A stretch of 64,000 nt of DNA from Nocardia fluminea (GTDB lineage: Bacteria; Actinomycetota; Actinomycetes; Mycobacteriales; Mycobacteriaceae): contig NZ_PJMW01000002.1 in the NCBI RefSeq assembly GCF_002846365.1, forward strand, positions 3,782,001 through 3,846,000. Direction: 5' to 3'. Below are positions 21,454 through 30,548 of the stretch, piece by piece (position 1 is the first letter of the stretch; each line of letters opens with the position of its first letter). Under the pieces are notes generated by a model, which made no database searches, was not told the DNA's origin, and was given only the letters and a program-made list of their open reading frames with translations. Made by a program: the position numbers and the translations under genes.

Positions 21454-22158
21454 GTGGGGCAGGATCGGACCAGCTGGCCGCCGCGGATGGTGATGCGCCG
21501 GGCGGCGGGACTACGCACGCTCGAAGCCGCGCTCGTGCGGGGTGGCCTCGCGCCGGTGGCCGGTGTCGACGAGGCGGGGCGCGGACCCTGCGCGGGTCCG
21601 CTGGTGGTCGCCGCGTGCCTGCTGGCGCCCAAGGCCTACGACAAGCTCGCCGGGCTCGACGACTCCAAGAAACTCACGGAGGCGGCTCGTGAGGAGCTGT
21701 TCCCGGTGGTTCAGCGGTTGGCGCTGGCCTGGAGCGTCGTCGTGGTGCCCGCGTGGGAGATCGACTCGATCGGTATCCACGTCGCCAATATCGAGGGCAT
21801 GCGCCGAGCCGTCGTCGGCCTCGAACACAACCCCGGCTACATCCTGACCGACGGATTCAAGGTTCCCGGCCTGCCCGCGCCCTCCCTGCCGGTGATCGGC
21901 GGCGACGGCACCGCGGCCTGCATCGCGGCCGCGAGCATCCTGGCGAAGGTGACCAGGGACCGGATGATGGTCGAGCTCGACGCGCAGCTGCCCGGCTACG
22001 GTTTCGCCGCGCACAAGGGCTACAACACGCCCGAGCACACCGCCGCTCTGCGACAGCTCGGACCGAGCACCGAACACCGCCGTTCCTGGCGGAATGTGCG
22101 CGAGCTCGAGGTGCCCGGAGGTAGCCGAGTGGCTACTCGCGCGGCACATGCGCGATGA
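21454..22158 (+). CDS. rnhB: Ribonuclease HII
   Basis: Cuts RNA of RNA-DNA hybrids and single ribonucleotides in [16 protein letters not shown] holds catalytic Asp39 and Glu40; [16 protein letters not shown] and [13 protein letters not shown] complete the family motifs. 234 residues. The GTG is 6 nt after GACAAT (21442-21447), fitting leaderless expression; ATG 21487 is an alternative. Confidence 0.94.
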   Translation: MGQDRTSWPPRMVMRRAAGLRTLEAALVRGGLAPVAGVDEAGRGPCAGPLVVAACLLAPKAYDKLAGLDDSKKLTEAAREELFPVVQRLALAWSVVVVPAWEIDSIGIHVANIEGMRRAVVGLEHNPGYILTDGFKVPGLPAPSLPVIGGDGTAACIAAASILAKVTRDRMMVELDAQLPGYGFAAHKGYNTPEHTAALRQLGPSTEHRRSWRNVRELEVPGGSRVATRAAHAR

Positions 22159-22204
22159 TGTCACCAATGAACGCGGCGCTGCTAGCAGGAGGACGTCCCA
22201 CCCG

Positions 22205-22510
22205 ATGAGTGCTGAGGACCTCGAGAAGTACGAAACCGAGATGGAGCTGTCCCTGTACCGCGAGTACAAGGACATCGTCGGCCAGTTCTCGTACGTGGTG
22301 GAGACCGAACGGCGCTTCTACCTGGCCAATTCGGTCGAACTGCGCCCGCAGAACGCAGACGGCGAGGTGTATTTCGAAGTGCGGATGAGCGATGCGTGGG
22401 TGTGGGATATGTACCGCCCGGCACGGTTCGTCAAGCATGTTCGGGTGATCACGTTCAAGGACGTGAACATCGAGGAGTTGGAGAAGCCGGACCTGCGCCT
22501 GCCGGAGTAG
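22205..22510 (+). CDS. DUF2469 family protein
   Basis: A 101-residue acidic protein highly conserved in actinobacteria, starting MSAEDLEKYETEMELSLYRE. Function unknown. AGGAGG at 22187-22192 lies 12 nt upstream, longer than usual. It keeps its usual place between rnhB and the yraN-comM-dprA group; the frame extends upstream into rnhB without homology. Confidence 0.88.
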   Translation: MSAEDLEKYETEMELSLYREYKDIVGQFSYVVETERRFYLANSVELRPQNADGEVYFEVRMSDAWVWDMYRPARFVKHVRVITFKDVNIEELEKPDLRLPE

Positions 22511-22577
22511 TTGTCCACAGGGGCGTGGTTATCCCCAGGGTTTCTGTTTGCCCAGGTCGCGGGGGACAGCCGCGTGA

Positions 22578-22958
22578 GTGTCTGTGGCCATGCTTTCGCT
22601 CATGGCACACAAACAGGCGCTCGGCGCGTATGGGGAGAAGCTGGCCGCGCAGTATCTGTGCGAGTCGGGGATGGAGATCGTCGCCCGCAATTGGCGGTGC
22701 CGATACGGTGAGCTGGACCTGATCGTCCAGGACCCGTCGACCACCGTGTTCGTCGAGGTGAAGACGCGGTCCGGGCTGGGGTTCGGCACTCCGGCCGAGG
22801 CGGTCACCTTCCGCAAGCAGCAGCGGATCCGTCGGCTGGCGCTGCTGTGGCTGGCCGAACAGGACGGGCCGTGGCGGCGGATCCGCTTCGACGTGGTGTC
22901 GGTGCTGGTACCGCGGGGCCGCGGGCCGGTCATCGATCATCTGACCGGCGCGTTCTGA
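22578..22958 (+). CDS. yraN: YraN/UPF0102 family nuclease-fold protein
   Basis: 126 residues with a PD-(D/E)xK-like core: GELDLIVQD, then VFVEVKTRSG. The family is often found beside comM and dprA and is proposed to act in recombination, but its activity is not established. GTG 22578 or ATG 22602 may be the start; the conserved part (KQALGAYGEKLA) begins right after ATG 22602. The stop overlaps the comM start by one base. Confidence 0.88.
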   Translation: MSVAMLSLMAHKQALGAYGEKLAAQYLCESGMEIVARNWRCRYGELDLIVQDPSTTVFVEVKTRSGLGFGTPAEAVTFRKQQRIRRLALLWLAEQDGPWRRIRFDVVSVLVPRGRGPVIDHLTGAF

Positions 22959-24466
22959 TGGCGCTCGGGCGGGCGTTGTCGGTGGCGGTGACCGGGGTCG
23001 ACGGGCAATTGGTAGAGATCGAGGCCGACATCGGCCAGGGTCTGCCCTCGGTGAACTTGGTCGGTCTGCCTGATACCGCCCTGCATGAATCGCGCAATCG
23101 GGTGCGTTCGGCAGTGGCCAACACGGGGGAGAAGTGGCCGGACGGCAGGGTGATCCTGGCGCTCTCGCCGGCGACGCTGCCGAAAGTGGGCAGTGTCTAC
23201 GACCTCGCGCTGGCCGTTTCCGTGCTCGACGCGTCCGGGGCAGTGCCCGGCGAGCGCCTGGTGAAAACGGTGCTGCTGGGGGAGTTGGCGCTGGACGGCC
23301 GGGTACGGCGGGTGCGCGGGGTGCTGCCCGCGGTGATCGCGGCCCGTCGGGCCGGGCTGCCCACGGTGGTCGTGCCCGCCGAGGCGGTCGCCGAAGCGGG
23401 GCTGGTCGAGGGGATCGAGGTACTCGGGGCGACGAGCCTGCGAGCGGTGGTGGCGTGGCTGCGTGGGGAGGGCAAGCTGCTCGAACCCGACGGTGTCGTG
23501 CCGGGGACGCAGACGCCGTGCGGTGACCTCAGCGATGTCGTCGGGCAGGACGAGGCGCGCTGGGCGCTGGAGGTCGCCGCGGCCGGCGGGCACCATCTGC
23601 TGCTCACCGGGCCGCCCGGAATCGGCAAAACGATGTTGGCCCAACGCCTTCCGGGTCTGCTGCCGCCGCTGTCGGAAGCGGAGTCCCTGGAGGTGACCGC
23701 GATCCATTCGATGGCGGGCTCGCTGTCCGCGGAGCAACCGTTGCTCACGCTGGCTCCGTTTGTGGCGCCGCATCATTCGACGTCGGTGACCGCCATGATC
23801 GGTGGTGGTTCCGGCATGGCCCGTCCCGGCGCGGTCAGCCGGGCCCATCGCGGGGTGCTGTTTCTCGACGAATGCGCCGAGATCGGCACCAAAGTCCTGG
23901 AGGCACTGCGCACCCCGCTCGAAGAGGGGGAAGTGCGCATCGCCCGGCGTGACGGCGTTGCCCGGTATCCGGCCCGCTTCCAGCTCGTACTGGCGGCCAA
24001 TCCCTGTCCGTGCGCTCCGGCACGCGACGTCGACTGCATCTGCGCGCCCCTGGCACGACGCCGCTACCTGGGCAAACTGTCCGGGCCGTTGCTCGACCGC
24101 ATCGATATCTGGGTTCAGATGCACGGGCAGGCCGGTGCGACGTTCGGCGACGAACAGGTCGAGAGCAGCAGCACGGTGGCCGAACGCGTCGCCCGGGCCC
24201 GAGCGCGCGCGGCACAGCGCTGGAGCGAGGACGGGTGGACGACCAATGCCGAAGTGCCGGGACACATTCTGCGCAAGCGGTTCAAATTGCCACGGGAATC
24301 CATCGCGCCGATCGAGACGGCCTTACGGCTGGGGCGCATGTCGGCCCGTGGCGCGGACCGGGCCATCCGGGTCGCCTGGACGGTCTGCGATCTGCGCGAC
24401 GGGGAACTGCCCACCGTGCGGGATGTGATGTCGTCGTTGAACTTCCGGCAGCGGGGTGCGCAATGA
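22958..24466 (+). CDS. comM: ComM/YifB-family Mg-chelatase-like AAA ATPase
   Basis: 502 residues. In Vibrio, ComM is a hexameric helicase that helps branch migration during natural transformation. An N-terminal Lon-S5-like domain is followed by the AAA core with Walker A GPPGIGKT near residue 219 and Walker B VLFLDECAE near 298. A cysteine cluster NPCPCAP...DCIC lies near 345, and a C-terminal Mg-chelatase domain closes the protein. Overlaps yraN by 1 and dprA by 4 bases. Confidence 0.93.
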   Translation: MALGRALSVAVTGVDGQLVEIEADIGQGLPSVNLVGLPDTALHESRNRVRSAVANTGEKWPDGRVILALSPATLPKVGSVYDLALAVSVLDASGAVPGERLVKTVLLGELALDGRVRRVRGVLPAVIAARRAGLPTVVVPAEAVAEAGLVEGIEVLGATSLRAVVAWLRGEGKLLEPDGVVPGTQTPCGDLSDVVGQDEARWALEVAAAGGHHLLLTGPPGIGKTMLAQRLPGLLPPLSEAESLEVTAIHSMAGSLSAEQPLLTLAPFVAPHHSTSVTAMIGGGSGMARPGAVSRAHRGVLFLDECAEIGTKVLEALRTPLEEGEVRIARRDGVARYPARFQLVLAANPCPCAPARDVDCICAPLARRRYLGKLSGPLLDRIDIWVQMHGQAGATFGDEQVESSSTVAERVARARARAAQRWSEDGWTTNAEVPGHILRKRFKLPRESIAPIETALRLGRMSARGADRAIRVAWTVCDLRDGELPTVRDVMSSLNFRQRGAQ

Positions 24467-25644
24467 GCGAGGCGTGTGCGGTCGGCGAGGTGATGGGCCC
24501 GAAGGGTGATCCCGACGAACGCCGACTCGCCTGGGTGTACCTGTCACGGGTGGTGCAGGGACCGTGCGCGCCACTGTCGTCGCTGATCGCCTCGGTCGGG
24601 GTATGCGAGGCCGCGCGTGCTGTCCGCGAGCACGAGTTGCCCGCGGCATTGCGCGGTCCGACCACACGGCGACGTGAGATCGACTCGGCAGCAGCGGATC
24701 TGGAGACGATCGCGCGGCTGGGCGGGCGGGTGATCACCCCCGACGACGAGGAATGGCCAGGCTGGCGGATGCTCGGACTCGATCAACTCGACACCGAGCG
24801 TGATCGAGAGGCGGCGGTCCCGCTGGTGCTGTGGGCTCGGGGTCCCCTCTCGCTCCACGCCGCGTCCGAACGTGCCGTCGCAGTGGTCGGTTCGCGTTGC
24901 AGCAGCGGCTACGGGTTGCAGGTGGCGAGCGAGATCTCGTGCGACCTGGCCGGCCGGGGCTGGACGATCGTCTCCGGAGCCGCCTTCGGCATCGACGCGG
25001 CGGCCCACCGCGCGGCCCTCGCCGTCGGCGGAAAGACCGTGGCGGTCCTCGCCTGCGGTGTCGACCGTCCCTATCCCGCGCAGCACGACCGTCTCCTCGC
25101 CGCTATCGCCGACAGCGGTCTGGTCGTCAGCGAATACCCACCGGGCATCTCGGCGCAGAAACACCAGTTCCTGGCCAGGAATCGGTTGATCGCGACTCTC
25201 GGGGACGGCGTGCTGGTGGTCGAAGCCGGTCTGCGCAGCGGTGCCCGCAACACCGTGAAATGGGCCCGCAGGCTGGGACGGCCGGCCATGGCTGTGCCGG
25301 GGCCGGTCGGGTCAGCCTCCTCAGCGGGCTGTCATCGAATGATCAGAGAGGGCGAGGCACTTCTGGTAACCCGAGTCGAAGACATCATCGACGAAGCCGG
25401 ACCGCTACGCCTCCCTGTCGCTGAAGGTGTCCCGGTGGACCCCGCCGGCCACCTCCGCGGCGCCGAGGCCGAAATCTACGCGGCTCTTCCCGCCATCGGC
25501 TCGCGCCTCCCTCGCGAACTGTCCCAACAATCCGGCGTGGATCTGGCCACAGTCCGAGCGGTCCTTCCCAGCCTGGAACTCGCCGAACTGGTCGGCTGCG
25601 ACTCCGATGGATGGTTCCGGACATCGAGTCGGCGTGCGGGCTGA
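24463..25644 (+). CDS. dprA: DNA processing protein DprA
   Basis: Single-strand-DNA-binding protein that loads RecA during transformation and recombination. Rossmann-fold motifs VVGSRCSSGYG, VSGAAFGIDAAAHRAAL and SEYPPG are present, with a C-terminal winged-helix domain (RLPRELSQQSGVDLATVRAVL). 393 residues from ATG 24463, which overlaps the comM stop (ATGA). The frame is open far upstream inside comM but without homology. Followed by an 840-nt gene-free, repeat-rich interval before xerC. Confidence 0.93.
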   Translation: MSEACAVGEVMGPKGDPDERRLAWVYLSRVVQGPCAPLSSLIASVGVCEAARAVREHELPAALRGPTTRRREIDSAAADLETIARLGGRVITPDDEEWPGWRMLGLDQLDTERDREAAVPLVLWARGPLSLHAASERAVAVVGSRCSSGYGLQVASEISCDLAGRGWTIVSGAAFGIDAAAHRAALAVGGKTVAVLACGVDRPYPAQHDRLLAAIADSGLVVSEYPPGISAQKHQFLARNRLIATLGDGVLVVEAGLRSGARNTVKWARRLGRPAMAVPGPVGSASSAGCHRMIREGEALLVTRVEDIIDEAGPLRLPVAEGVPVDPAGHLRGAEAEIYAALPAIGSRLPRELSQQSGVDLATVRAVLPSLELAELVGCDSDGWFRTSSRRAG

Positions 25645-25864
25645 CACCCGGCGCGGTCAGACGGTGACAACCCTTCCGGCGGACACAGGGCGGCGGTGCG
25701 CTATCTGTCCAGTTGCGCGGCCTGTTCGAGCAGCATCCTGAATCGCGCGTAGCGGGCGGAGCGCGACCGGCAGCCAGCACCGGTAGTAATTCGTCGAGCA
25801 CCGGCGGTGGTTTGCCTCGACGTAATGGCGATGGGGCAGAGACGAAGCCAGGCAGAGTGGACCG

Positions 25865-26475
25865 TTCGGGTCGTCGGTGGTGGTGTGTGGTGTTGGAGGT
25901 GGCGACCAGTCGGGCGGAGTGGGTCGTTCGGCTTGTCGGTGGTGGTATTGGAAAGGGCGACCAGCAGGGCGGACTGGGCCCGTTCGGTACGGCGGAGTGG
26001 ACTCTTCGGCCCGTCGGTGGTGGTGTGGGCGTTGGAGGGGGCGACCAGTCGGGCGGAGTGGGCCCGTTCGGCTTGTCGGTGGTGGTGTTGGGGGGCGACC
26101 AGTCGGGCGGAGTGGGCCTGTTCGGCTTGTCGGTGGTGGCGTTGGAGGGGCGACCAGCTGGGCAGACTGGGCCCGTTCGGTACGGCGGAGTGGACTCTTC
26201 GGCCCGTTGGTGGTGGTGTGGGCGTTGGGGGGCCAGTCGGGCGGAGTGGGCCCGTTCGGCTCGTCGGTGGTGGCGATGGAGGTGGCGACCGGCCCGACGG
26301 AGTGGACTCTTCGGCTCGTCGGCGACGGTGTGGTGGAGGTGGAGGTGGCGACCGGGCCGGTCAGGCGGGCTGTTCGGCTCGTCGCCGGTGGCGGTGGCGA
26401 CCGGCTTGGTGGAAGTGGACCTTTCGGCTGATCGGCGGCGGCGTGGTGGGTTGCGTGGGGGACCGGGAAGGGTGA
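25865..26475. repeat. Degenerate tandem-repeat array A (minisatellite)
   Basis: About ten imperfect copies of a 54-62 bp unit run head to tail. Each begins TTCGG, followed by c/g, TCGTCGGTGGTGG, then GGGCGACCAG and GCGGAGTGGGCCCG. Two copies (before 26005 and 26203) are followed by the same extra block TTCGGTACGGCGGAGTGGAC, so duplications involved two-unit blocks. Copies at the xerC end are the most diverged. Because many units are multiples of 3 nt and lack stops, long open frames exist on both strands, but no start, ribosome binding site or domain supports a gene. It fills the dprA-xerC gap. Confidence 0.85.
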
Positions 26476-26485
26476 CGGTTGGGTT

Positions 26486-27409
26486 ATGGATGTGTTGCCC
26501 GATGATCTGACCGCGTTGCTCACCGAGTTCGGGCGGCATCTGCGGTTGGGGCGGAATCGGTCGGCGCATACGGTGCGGGCGTATCTGGGGGACGTGCGGT
26601 CGCTGCTGGAGCATCTTTACGCGCGGTCGGCGGATTCGGCGGTGCGGGAGCTGGACCTGCCGTTGCTGCGGTCGTGGTTGGCCGAGCTCGCGGCTGCCGG
26701 GGGAGCGCGCACGACACTGGCTCGGCGGGCTTCGGCGGCAAGGACTTTCACCGCGTGGTTGACCGAGACCGGGCGGCTCGGCGTCGACCCGGGGTTGCGC
26801 CTCCAGGCACCGAAGGCACATCGCGTGCTGCCCGCGGTTCTGGGCCGCCACCAAGCCGAGCAGGCCATGCTCGCGGCGGAATCCGGTGCGGCGCAGCAGG
26901 ATCCTATGGCGCTACGGGATCGGCTGGTCGTGGAATTGCTGTACGCCACCGGGATTCGTGTCAGCGAGCTGTGCGGCCTCGACCTCGATGACATCGATCG
27001 GGAACGTCGCCTGGTGCGCGTGCTCGGCAAGGGCAACAAGGAGCGCTCGGTGCCGTTCGGTGCTCCCGCCGACACCGCGCTCGACGCCTGGCTCAGGGCC
27101 GGGCGCCCGTCCCTGGTCAACGACAACTCCGGTCGTGCGCTGCTCCTCGGCCAGCGCGGTCGGCGCCTCGACCAGCGCCAAGCCCGTGCCGTCGTCCACG
27201 AGGTCGTCGCCGCGATCCCCGGCGCTCCCGCCATGGGCCCGCACGGCCTTCGCCACACCGCCGCCACCCACCTTCTCGAAGGCGGCGCCGACCTCCGCGT
27301 CGTCCAGGAACTCCTCGGCCACGCCAGCATGGCAACCACCCAGCTCTACACCCACGTTTCGGTAGAACGCCTCAAACGAGTCCACGACCAGGCCCACCCT
27401 CGAGCCTGA
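26486..27409 (+). CDS. xerC: Tyrosine recombinase XerC
   Basis: Chromosome-dimer resolvase acting at dif with XerD. The SAM-like N-terminal domain ends near residue 110. The catalytic domain has Arg158 ([10 protein letters not shown]), Lys182 (LGKGNKER), His253-x-x-Arg256 ([12 protein letters not shown]), His279 (LLGHAS) and Tyr288 (TQLYTHV). 307 residues, complete. It is in its conserved position after dprA and is the host enzyme, not a phage integrase. Both flanks carry tandem-repeat arrays of different sequence. Confidence 0.94.
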   Translation: MDVLPDDLTALLTEFGRHLRLGRNRSAHTVRAYLGDVRSLLEHLYARSADSAVRELDLPLLRSWLAELAAAGGARTTLARRASAARTFTAWLTETGRLGVDPGLRLQAPKAHRVLPAVLGRHQAEQAMLAAESGAAQQDPMALRDRLVVELLYATGIRVSELCGLDLDDIDRERRLVRVLGKGNKERSVPFGAPADTALDAWLRAGRPSLVNDNSGRALLLGQRGRRLDQRQARAVVHEVVAAIPGAPAMGPHGLRHTAATHLLEGGADLRVVQELLGHASMATTQLYTHVSVERLKRVHDQAHPRA

Positions 27410-27550
27410 CCGTGTCGAACCAGTCTTCGGCCGGGTCCGCTTCGACAGCTGATCGCGTCGAGTGAGTGCTCGGTGGAGAACCGTCGCGTGTCCTCGTCGC
27501 GGAGCACGCACGATGTGCGTGTCGCCATTCAGATCGGCGGCAACACGGTG

Positions 27551-27967
27551 GATACCGTGCCCACGACACGCGTGGATATCGGTGCCCGCGGTACACGGTG
27601 GGTGCCGGCTCACGACTCACGTGGGTATCTGTTGCCCGCGGTACACGGTGGGTGCTGGCTTACGACACACGTGGGTATCTGTGCCCGCGGCACACGGTGG
27701 CCACTGTGCTCACCAAGCACGTGGATATCTGTCCCCGCGGCACACGGTGAACACCGTGCTCACGACACACGTGGGTATCTGTGCTCGCGGCACACGGCGG
27801 ACACCGTGCTCACGACACACGTGGGTATCTGTGCTCGCGGCACACGGCGGACACCGTGCTCACGACACACGTGGGTATCTGTGCTCGCGGCACGCGGCGG
27901 ACACCGTGCTCACGACACACGTGGATATCTGTGCTCGCGACACACGGCGGACACCGTGCTCGCGAGG
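27551..27967. repeat. 50-bp tandem-repeat array B, about eight copies
   Basis: The marker GTGG(g/a)TATCT recurs at 27572, 27621, 27671, 27721, 27771, 27821, 27871 and 27921, a period of exactly 50 bp (49 for the first step). The last five units are nearly identical: GTGCTCGCGGCACACGGCGG, ACACCGTGCTCACGACACAC. Earlier units are more diverged. No spacers separate them, so it is not CRISPR. As 50 is not divisible by 3, each reading frame reads the same peptide cycle and all three plus frames stay open; none looks like a gene. Confidence 0.92.
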
Positions 27968-28022
27968 ATCCCGAGCGGGGGTGGGGGTAGCGCATGATTG
28001 ATGGGAACAGGAGGTGGTGGTC

Positions 28023-28388
28023 GTGACGTTGCCCGATGTCGGCGCCGAATCGGACGACGGCGAGGAAGAGGTCGACTATCGGTTCACCCTCGCCAACGAG
28101 CGGACGTTTCTGGCGTGGATCAGGACCGCGATCGGTCTGCTCGCCGGCGGTGTCGCGGTGCATACCCTCGTGCAGCCGACTCGGCTGGCCGGATTCGCCG
28201 GTGCCATCTCGATGATCTGCCTGGTCATGGCGCTGGCGGTCGCGCTGGCCGCGTTCCGGCACTGGCGTCGGGTCGATCTCGCGATGCGGGCCGGGCGCGC
28301 GTTGCCGGGAACAGTCCTGGTTCCGGTGTTGTCGGCCGGCGTCGCGGTCGTCGCCGTGCTCGCCTGCGTGGCGGTCGTGCTGTCGTGA
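28023..28388 (+). CDS. DUF202 membrane protein (YidH-like)
   Basis: 121 residues. The DUF202 hallmark NERTFLAWIRTAIGLLAGG is followed by two further hydrophobic helices. Function unknown. AGGAGG at 28009-28014 lies 8 nt before GTG 28023, which fixes this start; the longer frame beginning at 28014 would overlap the ribosome binding site. Coupled to the second DUF202 gene by a GTGA overlap. Confidence 0.85.
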   Translation: MTLPDVGAESDDGEEEVDYRFTLANERTFLAWIRTAIGLLAGGVAVHTLVQPTRLAGFAGAISMICLVMALAVALAAFRHWRRVDLAMRAGRALPGTVLVPVLSAGVAVVAVLACVAVVLS

Positions 28389-28684
28389 CCGCACCGACCT
28401 TGGCGATGGAGCGCACCGCTCTGGCCTGGCGGCGCACCGCTCTCGGAGCGGCCGCCTGCGCTTTGCTCTTCGCCCACGAGGCGATGATCGACGGTCAACC
28501 CACATGGACGATCCCGCTCGCCGCAGCCGGGGTGGCCCTGCTTCTGGCCGTAGTCGGCTGGGCGCGCGGCCGCGCCCTCGAGCACGGACACGCCGGCTCC
28601 GCGCGCCGATCCATCGCGGCGACCACCCTCGCCGTCGCGGCTGCCTCCCTCATCGCGGTGGTCACCGTGCTGCTCCACGGGTAG
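28385..28684 (+). CDS. Second DUF202 membrane protein
   Basis: 99 residues, with ERTALAWRRTALGAAACALLF matching the same DUF202 pattern, and three hydrophobic helices. It starts at GTG 28385, overlapping the stop of the first DUF202 gene by 4 bases. Paired DUF202 genes are common in actinobacteria and may form a heteromeric membrane complex (inferred). Confidence 0.82.
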   Translation: MTAPTLAMERTALAWRRTALGAAACALLFAHEAMIDGQPTWTIPLAAAGVALLLAVVGWARGRALEHGHAGSARRSIAATTLAVAAASLIAVVTVLLHG

Positions 28685-28818
28685 GGCGCTCGCCGCGGAC
28701 CGCACTCGGCACCGGAGTCCTGCTCTGTCGCTGCCGGGGACGCGAGCTGAGAGCCCGGCGTCGCTCCTGGGAAGGAAATCGGTCGACGCCGGCGGAGCCG
28801 AAAAATAGTGTGGTGGGC

Positions 28819-29160
28819 GTGACTTCCCTGCGTGAGCGGCTGCGTGCCGCGTTGAAACCCGCGATGAAGGCCCGTGACCTCGGCGCGGTCTCGGCGTTGC
28901 GTTCGGCGCTGGCGGCGATCGACAACGCGGAGGCGATCGATGCCGGTGACGTGCGAGCCGGTGCCATGGAGCAGAGCCCGGTCGGTCTCGGTGCGGCCGA
29001 AGCTGTTCGCCGCGAGCTCACCGAAGGCGAGATCGAAGCGATCGTTCGTCGGGAGATCGACGAAAGGCGTTCTGCCGCAACTGAATATGATCGACTCGGG
29101 GCGATCGACCGCCGGGATCGGTTGAACGCGGAAGCCGACGCGCTGGCCGCCCTGCTCTGA
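28819..29160 (+). CDS. GatB/YqeY-family protein
   Basis: 113 residues: SLRERLRAALKPAMKARDL, then LTEGEIEAIVRREIDERRSA and a C-terminal RLNAEADAL. YqeY-type proteins resemble the tail domain of GatB amidotransferase; their role is unclear. GTG 28819 is preferred because TAGTGT (28806-28811) lies 7 nt upstream, fitting a leaderless start. GTG 28810 and 28813 are alternatives. Confidence 0.82.
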   Translation: MTSLRERLRAALKPAMKARDLGAVSALRSALAAIDNAEAIDAGDVRAGAMEQSPVGLGAAEAVRRELTEGEIEAIVRREIDERRSAATEYDRLGAIDRRDRLNAEADALAALL

Positions 29161-29187
29161 CCGATGTACCCGCGTCGGTCGGCGGCG

Positions 29188-29760
29188 TCAGTCGTTGGTG
29201 GGCAGGGTATTCAAATAGCGGTGAGTGAACCAGCGCTGGATCAGCCGGGCGACGGGTCCGCCGAGGCGGACGTACCAGGCACCCGGTCTGGAGAAAGCGG
29301 TGATCAGGCCGTAGACGGTGTCGTCGGCCGGGTCGTATTCGACGGCGAACAATTCCTCGCCGACCCCGGGGTGTCCCGGCAGGGTGCCGTAGGCGAAACC
29401 TCGGCGGTCGGGCTCGTCGAGAACGTAGACGACGCGGCAGGGCGCGCTGATGTGGAGTGGGCCGATTCGGAGAACGACCGTCAATTCGGTGCCGGGCTGC
29501 GCGGTTTCGGTGTCGGCGCCGCGAAAGGTGCCCACGTCCTTCTGTATTCCGAAATCGAGAATGTGGGTGGCCGCGCGCTCGAACAGATCGCGGCCGTGCC
29601 CGATCGGCCGCCGATTCCGGAACCGGTGGTATCCGTCGGGCATCGCGGTGCGGGTGGCACCCACGTCGGGGTAGGTGAAGGGCGCTGATTTCTCGGGCAC
29701 GCCTCGATTCTCGTCCGCTACCGGAGGCCGCGGGGGCGGGGTGGCGGAGCGTTTCGTCAC
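29188..29760 (-). CDS. DUF1990 family protein
   Basis: 190 residues. FTYPDVGATR near the start, GYHRFRNRRPIGHG in the middle and EELFAVEYDPADDTVYGLITAFSRPG are the DUF1990 (COG4762) pattern. No enzyme activity is established. It is the downstream member of a minus-strand group with the M23-like and Pro-rich secreted proteins; its start is 1 nt after the M23 gene ends. Confidence 0.82.
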   Translation of the reverse strand: MTKRSATPPPRPPVADENRGVPEKSAPFTYPDVGATRTAMPDGYHRFRNRRPIGHGRDLFERAATHILDFGIQKDVGTFRGADTETAQPGTELTVVLRIGPLHISAPCRVVYVLDEPDRRGFAYGTLPGHPGVGEELFAVEYDPADDTVYGLITAFSRPGAWYVRLGGPVARLIQRWFTHRYLNTLPTND

Positions 29761-29761
29761 A

Positions 29762-30298
29762 TCACGGCTCCAGCGGCTTCAGTCGGACCGGTACCTCGTG
29801 CAGGAGTCCGAGCGGGTCGACGTATTCGCGCCGGTTGTGGGCACCGGACTCGCGGCGGGCGCCCCAGTGCAGGCAGGCCGTGACCGGACACCCCTCGTGT
29901 CCGGTCACCAGAGTGCCGATCGGCGTACCCCGGCCCACGCGGCTTCCCACCGCGACCTTCGCCGTCACTGGTTCATAGGTGGTGCGCAAGCCGCCCGGAT
30001 GATCGATGGACACCACGGGCTTGCCCGCTACTTCCCCCGCGAACACCACGATGCCGTCGCCCGCCGCCAGCACGGCCTGTCCGGCGATACCCGCCAGATC
30101 CACTCCCCGATGTCCCGGCAACCAATTCCGCTCCGGCTTGTCGAACCGGCGCTCCACTGTCGGCCGTGGCCGCAACGGCCAACCGAACGCCCCCGATTCC
30201 ACCGCACCGGCCGGCACCGCACCACCGAGCACGATCGCCAACGAGCACAAAATTCCCAATGCTCGCCCGAAAACCGGCCGCACCGGAGCCGGCCGCAT
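29762..30298 (-). CDS. Secreted M23-family (LytM/LasA) peptidase-like protein
   Basis: Cell-wall peptidase fold, 178 residues from ATG 30298. Signal peptide: ALGILCSLAIVLGGAVPAGA, about residues 13-32. Zinc-ligand pattern: His63-x3-Asp67 in PGHRGVDLAG and His144 in CLHWG. The usual HxH motif reads CxH here, so the first (catalytic) histidine is replaced by Cys142, which may mean no or altered hydrolysis. The frame is open to 30577, but that extension is a short low-complexity repeat (APVQS-type) and places the signal peptide too far inside. A related gene lies next to rpsB in M. tuberculosis (Rv2891). Confidence 0.78.
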   Translation of the reverse strand: MRPAPVRPVFGRALGILCSLAIVLGGAVPAGAVESGAFGWPLRPRPTVERRFDKPERNWLPGHRGVDLAGIAGQAVLAAGDGIVVFAGEVAGKPVVSIDHPGGLRTTYEPVTAKVAVGSRVGRGTPIGTLVTGHEGCPVTACLHWGARRESGAHNRREYVDPLGLLHEVPVRLKPLEP

Positions 30299-30548
30299 CT
30301 GAACCGATTGCACCGGAGCCGATTGCACCGGAGCCGGCCGCGCCTGAACCGACCTCACCCGCGACCCTGTCGGTCGCAGCTTTTCGGGGAGGCGCCCGCC
30401 ACCCTCGGGGACTCCCTGTCGCGTCTGACGGGCGAGCCGAAACCGGCCGATTCGGCAAAGGCGACTCGTCACCGTCAGCCCACTATCGTGCTTGCCGACA
30501 TCGCCGGAGCCGAGCCGCGTGGCGCTGTCCTTCGCCCACCGCAACGAC

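Noticed and set aside
25657..25864. Possible gene fragment on the minus strand reading ARYARFRMLLEQAAQLDR before array A
   Set aside because: The helix-like stretch is short and has no start or recognisable family; too little to call.
25385..26854. Minus-strand open frames of 489 and 288 codons across repeat array A
   Set aside because: They run antisense through dprA and xerC ends and the repeat array; composition follows the repeat and no start signal or domain supports them.
26486..27409. XerC as the integrase of the rlmN island
   Set aside because: It is the conserved housekeeping xerC in its usual place 10 kb away and outside the island.
27551..27967. Regularly spaced repeats resembling a CRISPR array
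   Set aside because: The repeats are contiguous 50-bp units without unique spacers, and no cas genes are present.
27462..28001. Three overlapping plus-strand open frames of 94-179 codons
   Set aside because: They are a by-product of the 50-bp repeat (not divisible by 3), with no ribosome binding site or domain.
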